From assembly GCF_014650575.1 (NCBI RefSeq), contig NZ_BMVF01000002.1:310001-374000 (forward strand): 64,000 nt of DNA, given 5' to 3'. Position 1 is the first letter of the stretch, and every line of letters begins with the position of its first letter. A program made the translations under genes and the position numbers. This document shows, one piece after another, positions 16,860-25,924 of the stretch. The notes beneath the pieces were generated by a model. It worked only from the letters and a program-made list of their open reading frames with translations, ran no database searches and was not told the origin of the DNA. Source of the stretch: Streptomyces naganishii JCM 4654. Lineage in GTDB: Bacteria > Actinomycetota > Actinomycetes > Streptomycetales > Streptomycetaceae.

Positions 16860-16900
16860 GAGCCTCCCCCCAGGCTCCACGAGCAGGGGGGACCCCCAGG
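16860..16900. repeat. REP-like GC hairpin element, copy 1
   Basis: A run of Cs (16865-16870) pairs with a run of Gs within a GAGCAGGGGGGACCCCCA segment at 16881-16898. The same segment occurs at 32485-32501. Such G6/C6 hairpins with GAGC centres are dispersed in Streptomyces intergenic DNA (recalled, not searched). Confidence 0.55.
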
Positions 16901-16942
16901 CCCACCGGCGACCCCGGGGGCCGGACCGACGGAGGAGCACAC

Positions 16943-18172
16943 GTGACCGTGGAGAGCACTGCCGCGCGCACACCGCGACGCAGCGCCGGGAGCAAGGCCG
17001 GAGCGACCGGCACCCAAGCAGCCGGCACCACCGGTACCAAGCGCACCACCCGCACGACCGCCAAGAAGGGCACCGGCGCCCGCAGCAGTGCCGACCCGGA
17101 GCTCGTGCAGCTGCTGACCCCCGAGGGGAAGCGCGTCAAGAACGCCGAGTACGACGGCTACGTCGCCGGGCTCACCCCCGAGGACCTGCGCGGCCTGTAC
17201 CGCGACATGGTGCTCACCCGCCGCTTCGACGGCGAGGCCACCGCGCTCCAGCGCCAGGGCGAGCTGGGCCTGTGGGCCTCGCTGCTCGGCCAGGAGGCCG
17301 CCCAGATCGGCTCCGGCCGCGCGCTGCGGGACGACGACTACGTCTTCCCGACCTACCGCGAGCACGGCGTGGCCTGGTGCCGCGGGGTCGACCCGACCAA
17401 CCTGCTCGGCATGTTCCGCGGTGTGAACAACGGCGGCTGGGACCCCAACGGCAACAACTTCCACCTCTACACGATCGTCATCGGCTCCCAGACCCTGCAC
17501 GCCACCGGCTACGCGATGGGCGTGGCCAAGGACGGCGCGGACTCCGCGGTGATCGCCTACTTCGGCGACGGCGCCTCCAGTCAGGGCGACGTGGCCGAGT
17601 CCTTCACCTTCTCCGCGGTCTACAACGCCCCGGTCGTCTTCTTCTGCCAGAACAACCAGTGGGCGATCTCCGAGCCCACCGAGAAGCAGACCCGCGTCCC
17701 GCTCTACCAGCGCGCCCAGGGCTTCGGCTTCCCCGGCGTCCGCGTGGACGGCAACGACGTGCTGGCCTGCCTCGCGGTCACCAAGTGGGCGCTGGAGCGG
17801 GCCCGCAGCGGCGAGGGCCCCACCCTGGTCGAGGCGTACACGTACCGCATGGGCGCGCACACCACCTCCGACGACCCGACCCGCTACCGCCACGACGACG
17901 AGCGGGCCGCCTGGGAGGCCAAGGACCCGATCCTGCGCCTTCGCCGCCACCTGGAGGCATCGAACCACGCGGACGAGGGATTCTTCGCGGAACTCGAGGC
18001 CGAGAGCGAGGCGTTGGGCAAACGAGTGCGCGAAGCGGTCCGTGCCATGCCCGACCCGGACCACTTCGCCATCTTCGAGAACGTGTACGCGGACGGGCAC
18101 GCGCTCGTCGACGAGGAGCGCGCCCAGTTCGCCGCCTACCAGGCGTCGTTCGCGGACGCAGAGGGGGTCTGA
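16943..18172 (+). CDS. bkdA: Branched-chain 2-oxoacid dehydrogenase E1 alpha (operon 2)
   Basis: 409 residues from GTG 16943, 5 nt after GGAGGAG. The first ~50 residues are an Ala/Thr/Lys/Arg-rich extension (many Thr-Lys and Arg repeats) absent from the operon-1 paralogue. The rest is a standard E1 alpha: Gly-Asp-Gly-Ala-Ser-Ser-Gln-Gly-Asp at about 209-217 and Asn-Asn-Gln-Trp-Ala-Ile-Ser at about 236-242 form the TPP/Mg site, and Tyr-Arg-Met-Gly-Ala-His-Thr-Thr-Ser-Asp-Asp-Pro-Thr-Arg-Tyr follows. Clearly diverged from the first copy, so the two operons are an old duplication rather than a recent copy. The basic tail may mediate association with other complex subunits (inference). Confidence 0.95.
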   Translation: MTVESTAARTPRRSAGSKAGATGTQAAGTTGTKRTTRTTAKKGTGARSSADPELVQLLTPEGKRVKNAEYDGYVAGLTPEDLRGLYRDMVLTRRFDGEATALQRQGELGLWASLLGQEAAQIGSGRALRDDDYVFPTYREHGVAWCRGVDPTNLLGMFRGVNNGGWDPNGNNFHLYTIVIGSQTLHATGYAMGVAKDGADSAVIAYFGDGASSQGDVAESFTFSAVYNAPVVFFCQNNQWAISEPTEKQTRVPLYQRAQGFGFPGVRVDGNDVLACLAVTKWALERARSGEGPTLVEAYTYRMGAHTTSDDPTRYRHDDERAAWEAKDPILRLRRHLEASNHADEGFFAELEAESEALGKRVREAVRAMPDPDHFAIFENVYADGHALVDEERAQFAAYQASFADAEGV

Positions 18173-18174
18173 GC

Positions 18175-19155
<981 letters not shown>

Positions 19156-19166
19156 GGGAGAGGTTC

Positions 19167-20642
19167 GTGACGACGATGACCGAAACGTCCGTGCGTGAGT
19201 TCAAGATGCCGGATGTCGGCGAGGGACTGACCGAGGCGGAGATCCTCAAGTGGTACGTCCAGGTCGGTGACACCGTCACCGACGGACAGGTGGTCTGCGA
19301 GGTCGAGACGGCCAAGGCCGCCGTCGAACTCCCCATCCCCTACGACGGCGTGGTCCACGCGCTGCACTTCCCCGAGGGCACCACCGTCGACGTGGGCACG
19401 CCCATCATCGCGGTGGGGGTCGCCGGCGCGGCCCCGGCCGAGGCGGAGGTCCCGGCCCAGGCGGCCCCCGCGGCCGAGCCGCAGCAGGCCGAGGAGGCCG
19501 AGCCGCAGGGACGCCAGCCGGTCCTGGTGGGGTACGGCGTCTCGACGTCCGCCACCAAGCGGCGCCCCCGCAAGGGCCAGGAGGTGACGGTCCCCCAGGC
19601 GGGCACGGCACTTCAGTCGGAGCTGAACGGCCACGCGGGAGCGGCAACCGCTACCGCGCCCGCCGCCCCGGCTCCCGAGCCGGCCGCTCCCGCCCCCGCC
19701 GCGCCCGAATCCAAGGAGCGCCCGCTGGCGAAGCCGCCGGTGCGCAAGCTGGCCAAGGACCTCGGGGTGGACCTGGCCACGGTGGTCCCGTCCGGCCCGG
19801 ACGGCATCATCACGCGCGAGGACGTGCACGCGGCGGTGGCGGCGACGACCGCGCCGCAGGCACCGGAACCGGCGGCGGCCCAGCCCGCGCCCCAGCCCGC
19901 GCCCCAGCCGGCCCCGGCGCAGGCGCAGTCGTACGACACGGCCCGCGAGACCCGCGTCCCCGTCAAGGGCGTGCGCAAGGCGACCGCTGCGGCGATGGTC
20001 GGCTCGGCGTTCACGGCCCCGCACGTCACGGAGTTCGTGACGGTGGACGTGACGCGCACGATGCGCCTGGTCGAGGAGCTGAAGCAGGACAAGGAGTTCG
20101 CGGGCCTGCGCGTGAACCCCCTCCTGCTGATCGCCAAGGCCCTCCTGGTCGCCGTCAAGCGCAACCCGGACGTCAACGCGTCCTGGGACGAGGCCAACCA
20201 GGAGATCGTGCTCAAGCACTACGTCAACCTGGGCATCGCGGCGGCCACCCCGCGCGGGCTGATCGTCCCCAACATCAAGGACGCCCACGCCAAGACGCTC
20301 CCGCAACTCGCCGAGTCCCTGGGCGAGCTGGTCTCCACGGCACGCGAGGGCAGGACGTCCCCCGCCGCCATGCAGGGCGGCACGGTGACGATCACCAACG
20401 TCGGCGTCTTCGGCGTCGACACCGGCACGCCGATCCTCAACTCCGGCGAGTCCGCGATCCTCGCGGTCGGCGCGATCAAGCTCCAGCCGTGGGTCCACAA
20501 GGGCAAGGTCAAGCCCCGCCAGGTCACCACCTTGGCCCTCTCCTTCGACCACCGCCTGGTCGACGGCGAGCTGGGCTCCAAGGTCCTGGCGGACGTGGCG
20601 GCGATCCTGGAACAGCCGAAGCGACTGATCAGTTGGGCGTGA
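19167..20642 (+). CDS. bkdC: Branched-chain 2-oxoacid dehydrogenase E2 (operon 2)
   Basis: 491 residues from GTG 19167 with a GAGGGAGAGG site; ATG at 19176 is an alternative. The lipoyl domain (about 10-85) carries Lys in Glu-Thr-Ala-Lys-Ala-Ala. An Ala/Pro/Glu linker follows, then the E3-binding domain (Pro-Val-Arg-Lys-Leu-Ala-Lys-Asp-Leu-Gly at about 191-200). A second linker with Gln-Pro-Ala-Pro repeats leads to the catalytic domain ending in Phe-Asp-His-Arg-Leu-Val-Asp-Gly. Acyl transfer to CoA as for operon 1. A strong hairpin follows the stop. As in operon 1, no E3 gene is present. Confidence 0.95.
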   Translation: MTTMTETSVREFKMPDVGEGLTEAEILKWYVQVGDTVTDGQVVCEVETAKAAVELPIPYDGVVHALHFPEGTTVDVGTPIIAVGVAGAAPAEAEVPAQAAPAAEPQQAEEAEPQGRQPVLVGYGVSTSATKRRPRKGQEVTVPQAGTALQSELNGHAGAATATAPAAPAPEPAAPAPAAPESKERPLAKPPVRKLAKDLGVDLATVVPSGPDGIITREDVHAAVAATTAPQAPEPAAAQPAPQPAPQPAPAQAQSYDTARETRVPVKGVRKATAAAMVGSAFTAPHVTEFVTVDVTRTMRLVEELKQDKEFAGLRVNPLLLIAKALLVAVKRNPDVNASWDEANQEIVLKHYVNLGIAAATPRGLIVPNIKDAHAKTLPQLAESLGELVSTAREGRTSPAAMQGGTVTITNVGVFGVDTGTPILNSGESAILAVGAIKLQPWVHKGKVKPRQVTTLALSFDHRLVDGELGSKVLADVAAILEQPKRLISWA

Positions 20643-20671
20643 AGCCCCTGATTCGGTAGTTTGGGACCCCT

Positions 20672-20712
20672 GAAGGGGACGGCCGCAACTTCGTCTTGCG
20701 ACCGTCCCCTTC
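20672..20712. terminator. Long hairpin terminator after bkd operon 2
   Basis: 16-bp arms (20672-20687 and 20697-20712) with one mismatch around a 9-nt loop, between two convergent genes. It should serve both strands. Confidence 0.85.
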
Positions 20713-20741
20713 GCTGCTGCCCGGCCTCGTGAGCCGCGGTC

Positions 20742-21698
20742 TCAGGGCTGATGGAGCACGTACACGGGAGCGCCGTCCGCGGCGCCGCCCCGCGACCGGA
20801 TGCAGGCGTGCTTGCGCAGCAGCCGCAGACACTCGTTGACCCGGCGGACCGACAGCCCGGTCCGCGCGGCGATCGCCTCCAGCGGCTCCCGGAACTCGCC
20901 CTTCTCGACGAGCACGGGCGCGATCACCACCGCCACCGTCCACACGTCCTCCGTCACGGACAGCCGCTGCCGCCAGTCGGCCAGCACCGACTCCGTGGTG
21001 GGCCGCACGCCGGACGGGCCGCCGGGCACCGGCCGGCCCGGAGCCAGTACGTCGAGCCGGTCCGCGATACGTCCCATGGCCTCGGCGATGGCCTCCTGCG
21101 CGGCGAGCACGGCCCGCTGCGCGGCCAGCGACTCCCTCTGCAGCGCGAGCGATTCACGCTGTGCGACCGCAAGCTCCTGGTCCACCTGGAGGTTGTGCGC
21201 CTCGAGCCGGACGATGGCGTCGGCGACCTGTTCCGGCATGGCGTAGGCGACGGCAGCGCCGGGACCGGCCGGCTGCACCTCGGCCTGCTCCAGGCTGTAG
21301 GAACCCTCCCGCTGCACGGTCTCGATGACTTCGGCGACCCACTGCTTGAAGGGCGCGCAGGCCGGCTTGGTACAGGCGTTGACGAGCAGCACGAGACCTC
21401 GCAGAGAGATGACATTCAGGTCTCGGCGCCACTCTCTGCCTGCGGGAACGCTGAGACCGTAAGCTCCAGTTACGGTCTCGAGAATCTCTCGGTGCCCCTC
21501 CGGGACGTGATCGGCGAGCGCCTGCCGGGAGTTCGTGTGCCCGAGTTGCCTGCAGACGTCCACCGCCGGGAACCAGTGGGCCCCGTCCGGCATCGTGAGC
21601 CGTCGGACCCTGGCGCCGGTCGCCGCGTACACGAAGTCGCTGACGTCGATCGCCTCACGGGGCTTGCCCGCATCGGGCCGCTTGCTCGGTTCGTTCAT
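20742..21698 (-). CDS. BRO-N domain protein (phage antirepressor-like)
   Basis: 318 residues from ATG 21698, preceded by GGAGGTGG. Residues about 20-125 match a BRO/antirepressor N-terminal domain: Trp-Phe-Pro-Ala-Val-Asp-Val-Cys, then Gly-His-Thr-Asn-Ser-Arg-Gln-Ala-Leu, then Asn-Val-Ile-Ser-Leu-Arg-Gly-Leu-Val-Leu-Leu and Pro-Phe-Lys-Gln-Trp-Val near the end. A central helical, Gln/Arg/Ala-rich stretch (about 155-205) looks like a coiled coil. The C-terminus (about 240-318) has a helix-turn-helix-like Thr-Gly-Leu-Ser-Val-Arg-Arg-Val-Asn-Glu-Cys-Leu. No other phage genes surround it, so it is a stand-alone regulator, possibly domesticated. It lies between housekeeping bkd and the toxin locus. 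Confidence 0.75.
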   Translation of the reverse strand: MNEPSKRPDAGKPREAIDVSDFVYAATGARVRRLTMPDGAHWFPAVDVCRQLGHTNSRQALADHVPEGHREILETVTGAYGLSVPAGREWRRDLNVISLRGLVLLVNACTKPACAPFKQWVAEVIETVQREGSYSLEQAEVQPAGPGAAVAYAMPEQVADAIVRLEAHNLQVDQELAVAQRESLALQRESLAAQRAVLAAQEAIAEAMGRIADRLDVLAPGRPVPGGPSGVRPTTESVLADWRQRLSVTEDVWTVAVVIAPVLVEKGEFREPLEAIAARTGLSVRRVNECLRLLRKHACIRSRGGAADGAPVYVLHQP

Positions 21699-21820
21699 GT
21701 GAACCACCTCCGCCGCGGAACGTAAAGCGGAGCGAAGTGCATATGCCAGCGCGCTCGGGAATGTTCACGATTGCGAGGGAAGATCATCAAAACCGCTGCC
21801 CGGCCGGCCCGGAATGTGCA

Positions 21821-22501
21821 TCAGGCCGGCGGGCCGTAATCGGGTCGAGGGTCGCCGAGCCGGCGGGCGACGAGGGCGAGCCATCCGCTCGGGGAGAAGG
21901 GCGCGGGCGGGTCGACCTCCATGCCCAGCTCCGCGAGGGCGAGGGCGTAGTCGGACTCGCCGAGGTCGAGGGCGAGGAGCTCGTGGAGCTCGCCGGCGAG
22001 ACGGGCGGCCAGCTGGGGGTCGGTGGCGGCGCGGTAGTCGTCGAGGGCCGCGTCGTGGTCGTCGAACTCGTCGGGCATGTCCTGGGAGAACCAGCCGCCG
22101 AGGAACTGGCCGAGTTCGGGGAAGCGGGCATGCCACTCCCAGTGGGTCGCGGGGGCGGCCGGGGGCGGGACCCGGCCCTCCTCGACGCTGCGCCTGACGT
22201 GGTCGGCGAGGCAGCGCAGCCACTGCTGGACCTGGGAGTCGGGCAGACCGACGTCGGGGACGGCGTAGAACTCGCCGAGGCGCAGGCGCAGCCGGCCCGG
22301 CGGGTTGTCGGCGTACTCGCGCAGCTGGCGTTCCGCGACGGCCAGGGCCCAGGGGCGGGTGTGCCAGGTGTGGCGGAGGTAGGCGGTGAGGGCCTCGCCG
22401 GGCCGCTCGGGGGTGTCGTCGGCGCTCCGCCCGGCGTAGGCGCGCATGACCTGGTCCAGCTCGCCGTAGCGGCGGTCGTGTTCGAGGGGGCTCAGGGGCA
22501 C
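21821..22501 (-). CDS. CdiI-like immunity protein (second immunity, for orphan toxin fragment)
   Basis: 226 residues from GTG 22501. The centre contains Phe-Pro-Glu-Leu-Gly-Gln-Phe-Leu and Trp-Phe-Ser-Gln-Asp-Met followed by Phe-Asp-Asp-His-Asp-Ala. The Phe-x-Gln-Asp pattern is typical of contact-dependent-inhibition immunity proteins of the CdiI_2 kind. The other immunity protein of the locus (22894-23625) has the matching Phe-Pro-Arg-Phe-Ser-Gln-Ile-Leu and Tyr-Phe-Gly-Gln-Asp, so they are divergent relatives. It sits directly downstream of the detached toxin fragment, so the cognate toxin was probably the lost full-length version. The family is recalled, not searched. Confidence 0.7.
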   Translation of the reverse strand: MPLSPLEHDRRYGELDQVMRAYAGRSADDTPERPGEALTAYLRHTWHTRPWALAVAERQLREYADNPPGRLRLRLGEFYAVPDVGLPDSQVQQWLRCLADHVRRSVEEGRVPPPAAPATHWEWHARFPELGQFLGGWFSQDMPDEFDDHDAALDDYRAATDPQLAARLAGELHELLALDLGESDYALALAELGMEVDPPAPFSPSGWLALVARRLGDPRPDYGPPA

Positions 22502-22535
22502 GGTGGTCAGCCTCTGCGGATCGGCGCCACGGGCG

Positions 22536-22835
22536 CTACAGGTGGATCGGGAAGGTGGCGTGCACGGTGAAGCCGTGGGCACGGGAGGGATCCCGCTTGA
22601 GGATCACCCGGGCCGCCCGCACGTCCATGGGCTCGCGGCCGGCCAGCATCATCGCCTGGAGCAGCACCCGCCCGACCGGCTCGGGCCGGGAGGGCCAGGA
22701 CGCCTCGACGGTCAGCCGCGCACGCGTGGACTGCGCGAGCCAGCGGTGCACGACCTGCTCGTTGGCGGTGACGACCTGCTGCGTCGCCCACTGGGCGGTC
22801 TCACGGTCGGGGTAGGTGGCGGAACGGGTGCGCAT
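22536..22835 (-). pseudogene. Detached RNase A-like toxin C-terminal fragment
   Basis: 99 residues from ATG 22835. It resembles the second half of the RNase A-like domain at the end of the large toxin upstream. Thr-Ala-Gln-Trp-Ala with a Val-Val helix, Arg-Trp-Leu, and Ala-Arg-Val-Ile-Leu-Lys-Arg-Asp then Phe-Thr-Val-His-Ala-Thr-Phe-Pro align with the toxin's Ser-Ala-Gln-Lys helix, Asp-Trp-Ile, and Thr-Arg-Leu-Val-Tyr then Phe-Thr-Val-Met-Thr-Ser-Met-Pro. The N-terminal part with the conserved Lys-His-Val-Gly is missing, so the fragment should be inactive alone. In polymorphic toxin systems such pieces are donor cassettes for swapping the toxin tip by recombination. It could instead be an expressed small protein. 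Confidence 0.65.
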
Positions 22836-22893
22836 GGTGGGTCGATCGTCTCCTGTCGTCTCCTGCTCGGTGCTGTCCCGGTGTTCCCGGTGC

Positions 22894-23625
22894 CTACGCG
22901 CGCGGCTCCCACAGCGGCGAGTGCGACTCCCGCAGGTGCTCGACGCACAGGCGCGCGAAGAGCGGGAAGAAGTCGGTGAAGTCCTCGGTGCCGGAACCGC
23001 CGGCCATGGCCGCCGAGCTGAAGAACCGGTCCATCTGGTGTTCCGTGTGGAAGACGGCCATGGCCTGGTGGCACTCCGCGACCACGCTCGGCAGGTCCCA
23101 CGGGCACCGGGGATGGGTTTCCTCGATGTACATGCGGATGCCCTCCTCGGAGGTGGCGTCGTGCATGTCGTCGCTGATCGCGACACCGTCCTGACCGAAA
23201 TAGATGGGCAGAATCTGACTGAAGCGCGGGAAGCGGAGACTCAACTCCCAGGTGTCCATGGGCCTTGCACAGAACGTCTCCAGGTCCGCGCCCCAGTTGT
23301 CGACGTAGTCGGCGATCTCCCGCCAGACGCCGGGTGTGCGCTCCTCGGTGGCCGCGCGGGGCAGGTTCTTCAGCGCCTTGTGCGAACCGTCGGGGAAGGC
23401 CTCGAAGAGGTCCGCGGCCAGCCGCAGTTCCGCGGAGATCTCGGCTGGATGGCGTGCGCCGTCGACGCTCGCGGTGCGCAGTCCGCGCACCAGAGTGAAC
23501 AGGCGCTCCCGCCACTCGGCGGCGTTGTCGGGGATCCTCTTGCTCCACCCCTCGTACGGCGACAGAAGCGTACGGGCTCCGGCCAGTTGCCAGTACTCGA
23601 CTTCTTTCCCGTGGGTGGGCGTCAT
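22894..23625 (-). CDS. Immunity protein for the RNase A-like toxin
   Basis: 243 residues, ATG at 23625 separated from the toxin stop (TAG at 23629-23627) by a single base, so it must be co-translated with the toxin. It is acidic and Trp/Phe-rich and carries Phe-Pro-Arg-Phe-Ser-Gln-Ile-Leu then Tyr-Phe-Gly-Gln-Asp-Gly near 133-150, the CDI-immunity-like signature shared with the second immunity gene. No signal peptide, as expected for a cytoplasmic antitoxin. Function is assigned from position, size and the shared motif. Confidence 0.78.
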   Translation of the reverse strand: MTPTHGKEVEYWQLAGARTLLSPYEGWSKRIPDNAAEWRERLFTLVRGLRTASVDGARHPAEISAELRLAADLFEAFPDGSHKALKNLPRAATEERTPGVWREIADYVDNWGADLETFCARPMDTWELSLRFPRFSQILPIYFGQDGVAISDDMHDATSEEGIRMYIEETHPRCPWDLPSVVAECHQAMAVFHTEHQMDRFFSSAAMAGGSGTEDFTDFFPLFARLCVEHLRESHSPLWEPRA

Positions 23626-23626
23626 A

Positions 23627-25576
23627 CTAACTTCCTGCCTTCTGCGTCAGATTCTTCGGCATCGACGTCATGACGGTGAAAGGGGGATCGAGGTCGTCGT
23701 TGTAGACGAGCCGGGTCTCCACACCGTCCACGTATCTCGCTTCGCCGGCCGGGAACGGGTCATTCTGGATCTCGCTCTTGTCGATGCTGCGTCCGCTGTG
23801 GCCGTACGGTGTTTCCGAAACGCTCACGTCCAGCCGCGCGCCGTTCGCCGGCTTGCTCCTGATCCAGTCCGAGATCCTGTTGTCATTCTTGTCCAGATTG
23901 TATTGAGTCAGCTTCTGTGCGGACTCCATGTCCTGGAATGAGGAAGCCTCCGCGATTTTGGGCTGGCCGTACGGCCATGCGGTTCCCGGCCGGGGTGGTT
24001 TCTTCAGGTCGTCGCGCAGGCGCTGCGCCAGCTGGTCGTCGGTGAGGCCGACGTGCTTCGAGGCCGTGTGGGAGTTCTCCAGCCATTCGGTGGACGCCAG
24101 GTCCACCGTGTAGACGCCGTCGTCCGTGTCACCGGGCCGCGTCCACACGTGCCCCGGTTTGAAATCGGTCAGGGAACGCGCCCCGAACGCCTCCGCGCGG
24201 GCCTCCTCCGCCTCGTAGGTCGGCGCGCTGATGGCCGCCTCCCGGAGTTCGGGGAGCAGTTTGCGGAGTCTGTCCGCGCCCTCGTGGAATGCCTTGTGGC
24301 ACGCTTCGACGGCCGCGTCGCATCCTGACTTGTCCATGTGCGAGCGGAACTTCAGGACTATTTCCGCGAAGGTCGCGTACGCCGACAGCTTCGTGAACTC
24401 CTCCCAGGAGAACCCGTCCGGCGTCATGTCCTTGACGGTCGCCTTCGCGGCCTGCGCCGCCAGACGCTCGGTGGTCCTGCGGCACTTCTCGGCGGCGTCC
24501 GCGGCGTCGTGGAAGATCTGCTTCATCTCGTTGCCGGTCTTCTGCAGCACCTCGATGACGGGCCGGCGCGCCGACGGCGCCTCTTTGGGATTCGTCCGCC
24601 AGTCACGGCCGCCCGGCCGGGACGGCGGCAGAGCCTCGTTGTCCGTGTCGCGCCGGCCGCCCCAGGCGGTGCTGCCCCAGATCGACTGGCAGAAGGCGTT
24701 CATCGCGCTCTGCCAGTCGCTGTCGCCGCCGTCCGTCAGGTACTCGATGCTCCCCGTGAAGGCGTCGGCCGACTTCTTGGCCGACTCCCCGGCGGCCGCC
24801 CAGGCGTCCCCGATGCCGCGCATGTCCCCGGTCTGCGCTCCCGGGGTGATCTCGTGGGTCTTGCCGAGCCGGAGACCCTCCTCGATGGCGGGCTTGATCA
24901 GGTCGGCCAGGAAGTCGGGGACGTCGCCGATGGCCCCCACGAAGGGCACGTCGGAGTCGTCCCCGGTGCCGGTCCACTTGATCGACGCGACCGGGCCGTA
25001 GGACGCCTTGCCGACGCCGACGGGGGGATCCCGGCGAGGGGGCGGTCCCTGGATGCCCCGGGAGGACCAGTCGGCGGCCTGGTAGTGGTTCGCGGTGACG
25101 GTCAGTCCGACCGACACGCCACCGATGCTGGCCACGCACCTTGACCAGGTCTCCAGGAACTCCTTGGCCACGTCGTCGTAGGCGGCGGCGAAGTCGTCGG
25201 CGCCGCTGCCCTTGCCGGCGGCCTGGCGGTGGTCGACGTCGTGCACGAGCCGCATCGCCCTCTTGTGGAAGTCGACCTGCTCGTCCCGGATCACCGCGGA
25301 GGTGTAGTAGACGTGGCCCGGCTTCACGTCGAAGCCGCCACCGCTGTCGGGGGGCGGCTGCTTCAGCTGGTCGCGCTCCCAGCGGCGGCGCGCGTCCGAG
25401 GGCAGGCCGTCGCGTTCGGTGGGGGGTGGGGGCGGTGGCTGGTGGTCGGGGTCCGGCGAAGGGCCGGGCTCGGGATCGGGCTCGGGCCGGGGCGACGGGT
25501 GACCGCCGCCTCCTGAGCCCGCTCCGGCCGGGGGACTCGCGGACGGGGCGGGCTGCGGGGCGGGCGGCGTGGCCAT
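23627..25576 (-). CDS. Polymorphic toxin with C-terminal RNase A-like domain (putative T7SS substrate)
   Basis: 649 residues, ATG 25576 overlapping the upstream WXG100 gene (ATGA). Residues 1-60 are Pro/Gly/Asp-rich, 65-480 are mostly helical with scattered Trp and no enzyme motif, and from about 500 the domain changes. His-Thr-Ala-Ser-Lys-His-Val-Gly-Leu-Thr (503-512), an Ala-Ser-Ser-Phe turn (near 544), Asp-Trp-Ile and a C-terminal Thr-Arg-Leu-Val-Tyr with Thr-Ser-Met-Pro match the bacterial CdiA-CT RNase A family, whose members cut RNA. His508 and the nearby Lys are candidate catalytic residues. No Sec signal exists; two WXG100-like partners upstream suggest type VII export. The C-terminal coding part is visibly less GC-rich than the rest, consistent with tip exchange. 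Confidence 0.8.
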   Translation of the reverse strand: MATPPAPQPAPSASPPAGAGSGGGGHPSPRPEPDPEPGPSPDPDHQPPPPPPTERDGLPSDARRRWERDQLKQPPPDSGGGFDVKPGHVYYTSAVIRDEQVDFHKRAMRLVHDVDHRQAAGKGSGADDFAAAYDDVAKEFLETWSRCVASIGGVSVGLTVTANHYQAADWSSRGIQGPPPRRDPPVGVGKASYGPVASIKWTGTGDDSDVPFVGAIGDVPDFLADLIKPAIEEGLRLGKTHEITPGAQTGDMRGIGDAWAAAGESAKKSADAFTGSIEYLTDGGDSDWQSAMNAFCQSIWGSTAWGGRRDTDNEALPPSRPGGRDWRTNPKEAPSARRPVIEVLQKTGNEMKQIFHDAADAAEKCRRTTERLAAQAAKATVKDMTPDGFSWEEFTKLSAYATFAEIVLKFRSHMDKSGCDAAVEACHKAFHEGADRLRKLLPELREAAISAPTYEAEEARAEAFGARSLTDFKPGHVWTRPGDTDDGVYTVDLASTEWLENSHTASKHVGLTDDQLAQRLRDDLKKPPRPGTAWPYGQPKIAEASSFQDMESAQKLTQYNLDKNDNRISDWIRSKPANGARLDVSVSETPYGHSGRSIDKSEIQNDPFPAGEARYVDGVETRLVYNDDLDPPFTVMTSMPKNLTQKAGS

Positions 25577-25890
25577 CAGGCGGCCCCCCACCCGCGCAGG
25601 ACCGCCTTGTGCGCCGCCGCGTAGTTGGCGTGTCCCGTGGTGACGTACTCGTGGAGCCACTTCTGGGCCGCCTGGAGGTCCTGGGCGCAGTGGTCCCACT
25701 CGTCGAGCTTCTGCACGAAGACCTCGCGGGCCTCGCCCTTCCAGGACAGGACGACCGGCTCGACGCGCTCGTAGAGGTCGTCCAGCTTGCCGTTGAGCTT
25801 CTTGAGGATGTCCTCCAGCTCGGTGGCCAGCTCGTGGAGGGTGGCGAAGGAGACGGCTATGTGGTCGTCGGCGGCGGGCCCGGTCGACAT
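25576..25890 (-). CDS. WXG100-like small helical protein
   Basis: 104 residues in a helix-turn-helix hairpin layout with Ser-Trp-Lys-Gly at about 49-52, the W-x-G turn of ESAT-6/WXG100 proteins. It is predicted to form a hetero-oligomer with the second small protein and to act as export partner or chaperone of the downstream toxin, with which it overlaps by 4 bp. A C-terminal Tyr-x-x-x-Asp/Glu export motif is not obvious (only Tyr-Val-Thr-Thr-Gly is present). Confidence 0.75.
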   Translation of the reverse strand: MSTGPAADDHIAVSFATLHELATELEDILKKLNGKLDDLYERVEPVVLSWKGEAREVFVQKLDEWDHCAQDLQAAQKWLHEYVTTGHANYAAAHKAVLRGWGAA

Positions 25891-25924
25891 GTTCCCCCTT
25901 GTGTCGATGGCGTGTTCGTCGTCC

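Larger units (their letters stand above)
16399..16942. promoter_or_regulatory. Long leader/promoter region upstream of the second bkd operon
   Basis: 544 bp without a supportable gene. It contains the two CTTGGA-N2-TCCAAG palindromes at 16681-16718 and a G/C-stem repeat at 16860-16900 just before the ribosome binding site (GGAGGAG, 16931-16937). The AT-richer patch at 16680-16745 is the most promoter-like part. Confidence 0.5.

Noticed and set aside
23627..25576. Sec-dependent secreted toxin
   Set aside because: No signal peptide at the N-terminus; WXG100 partners point to type VII export.
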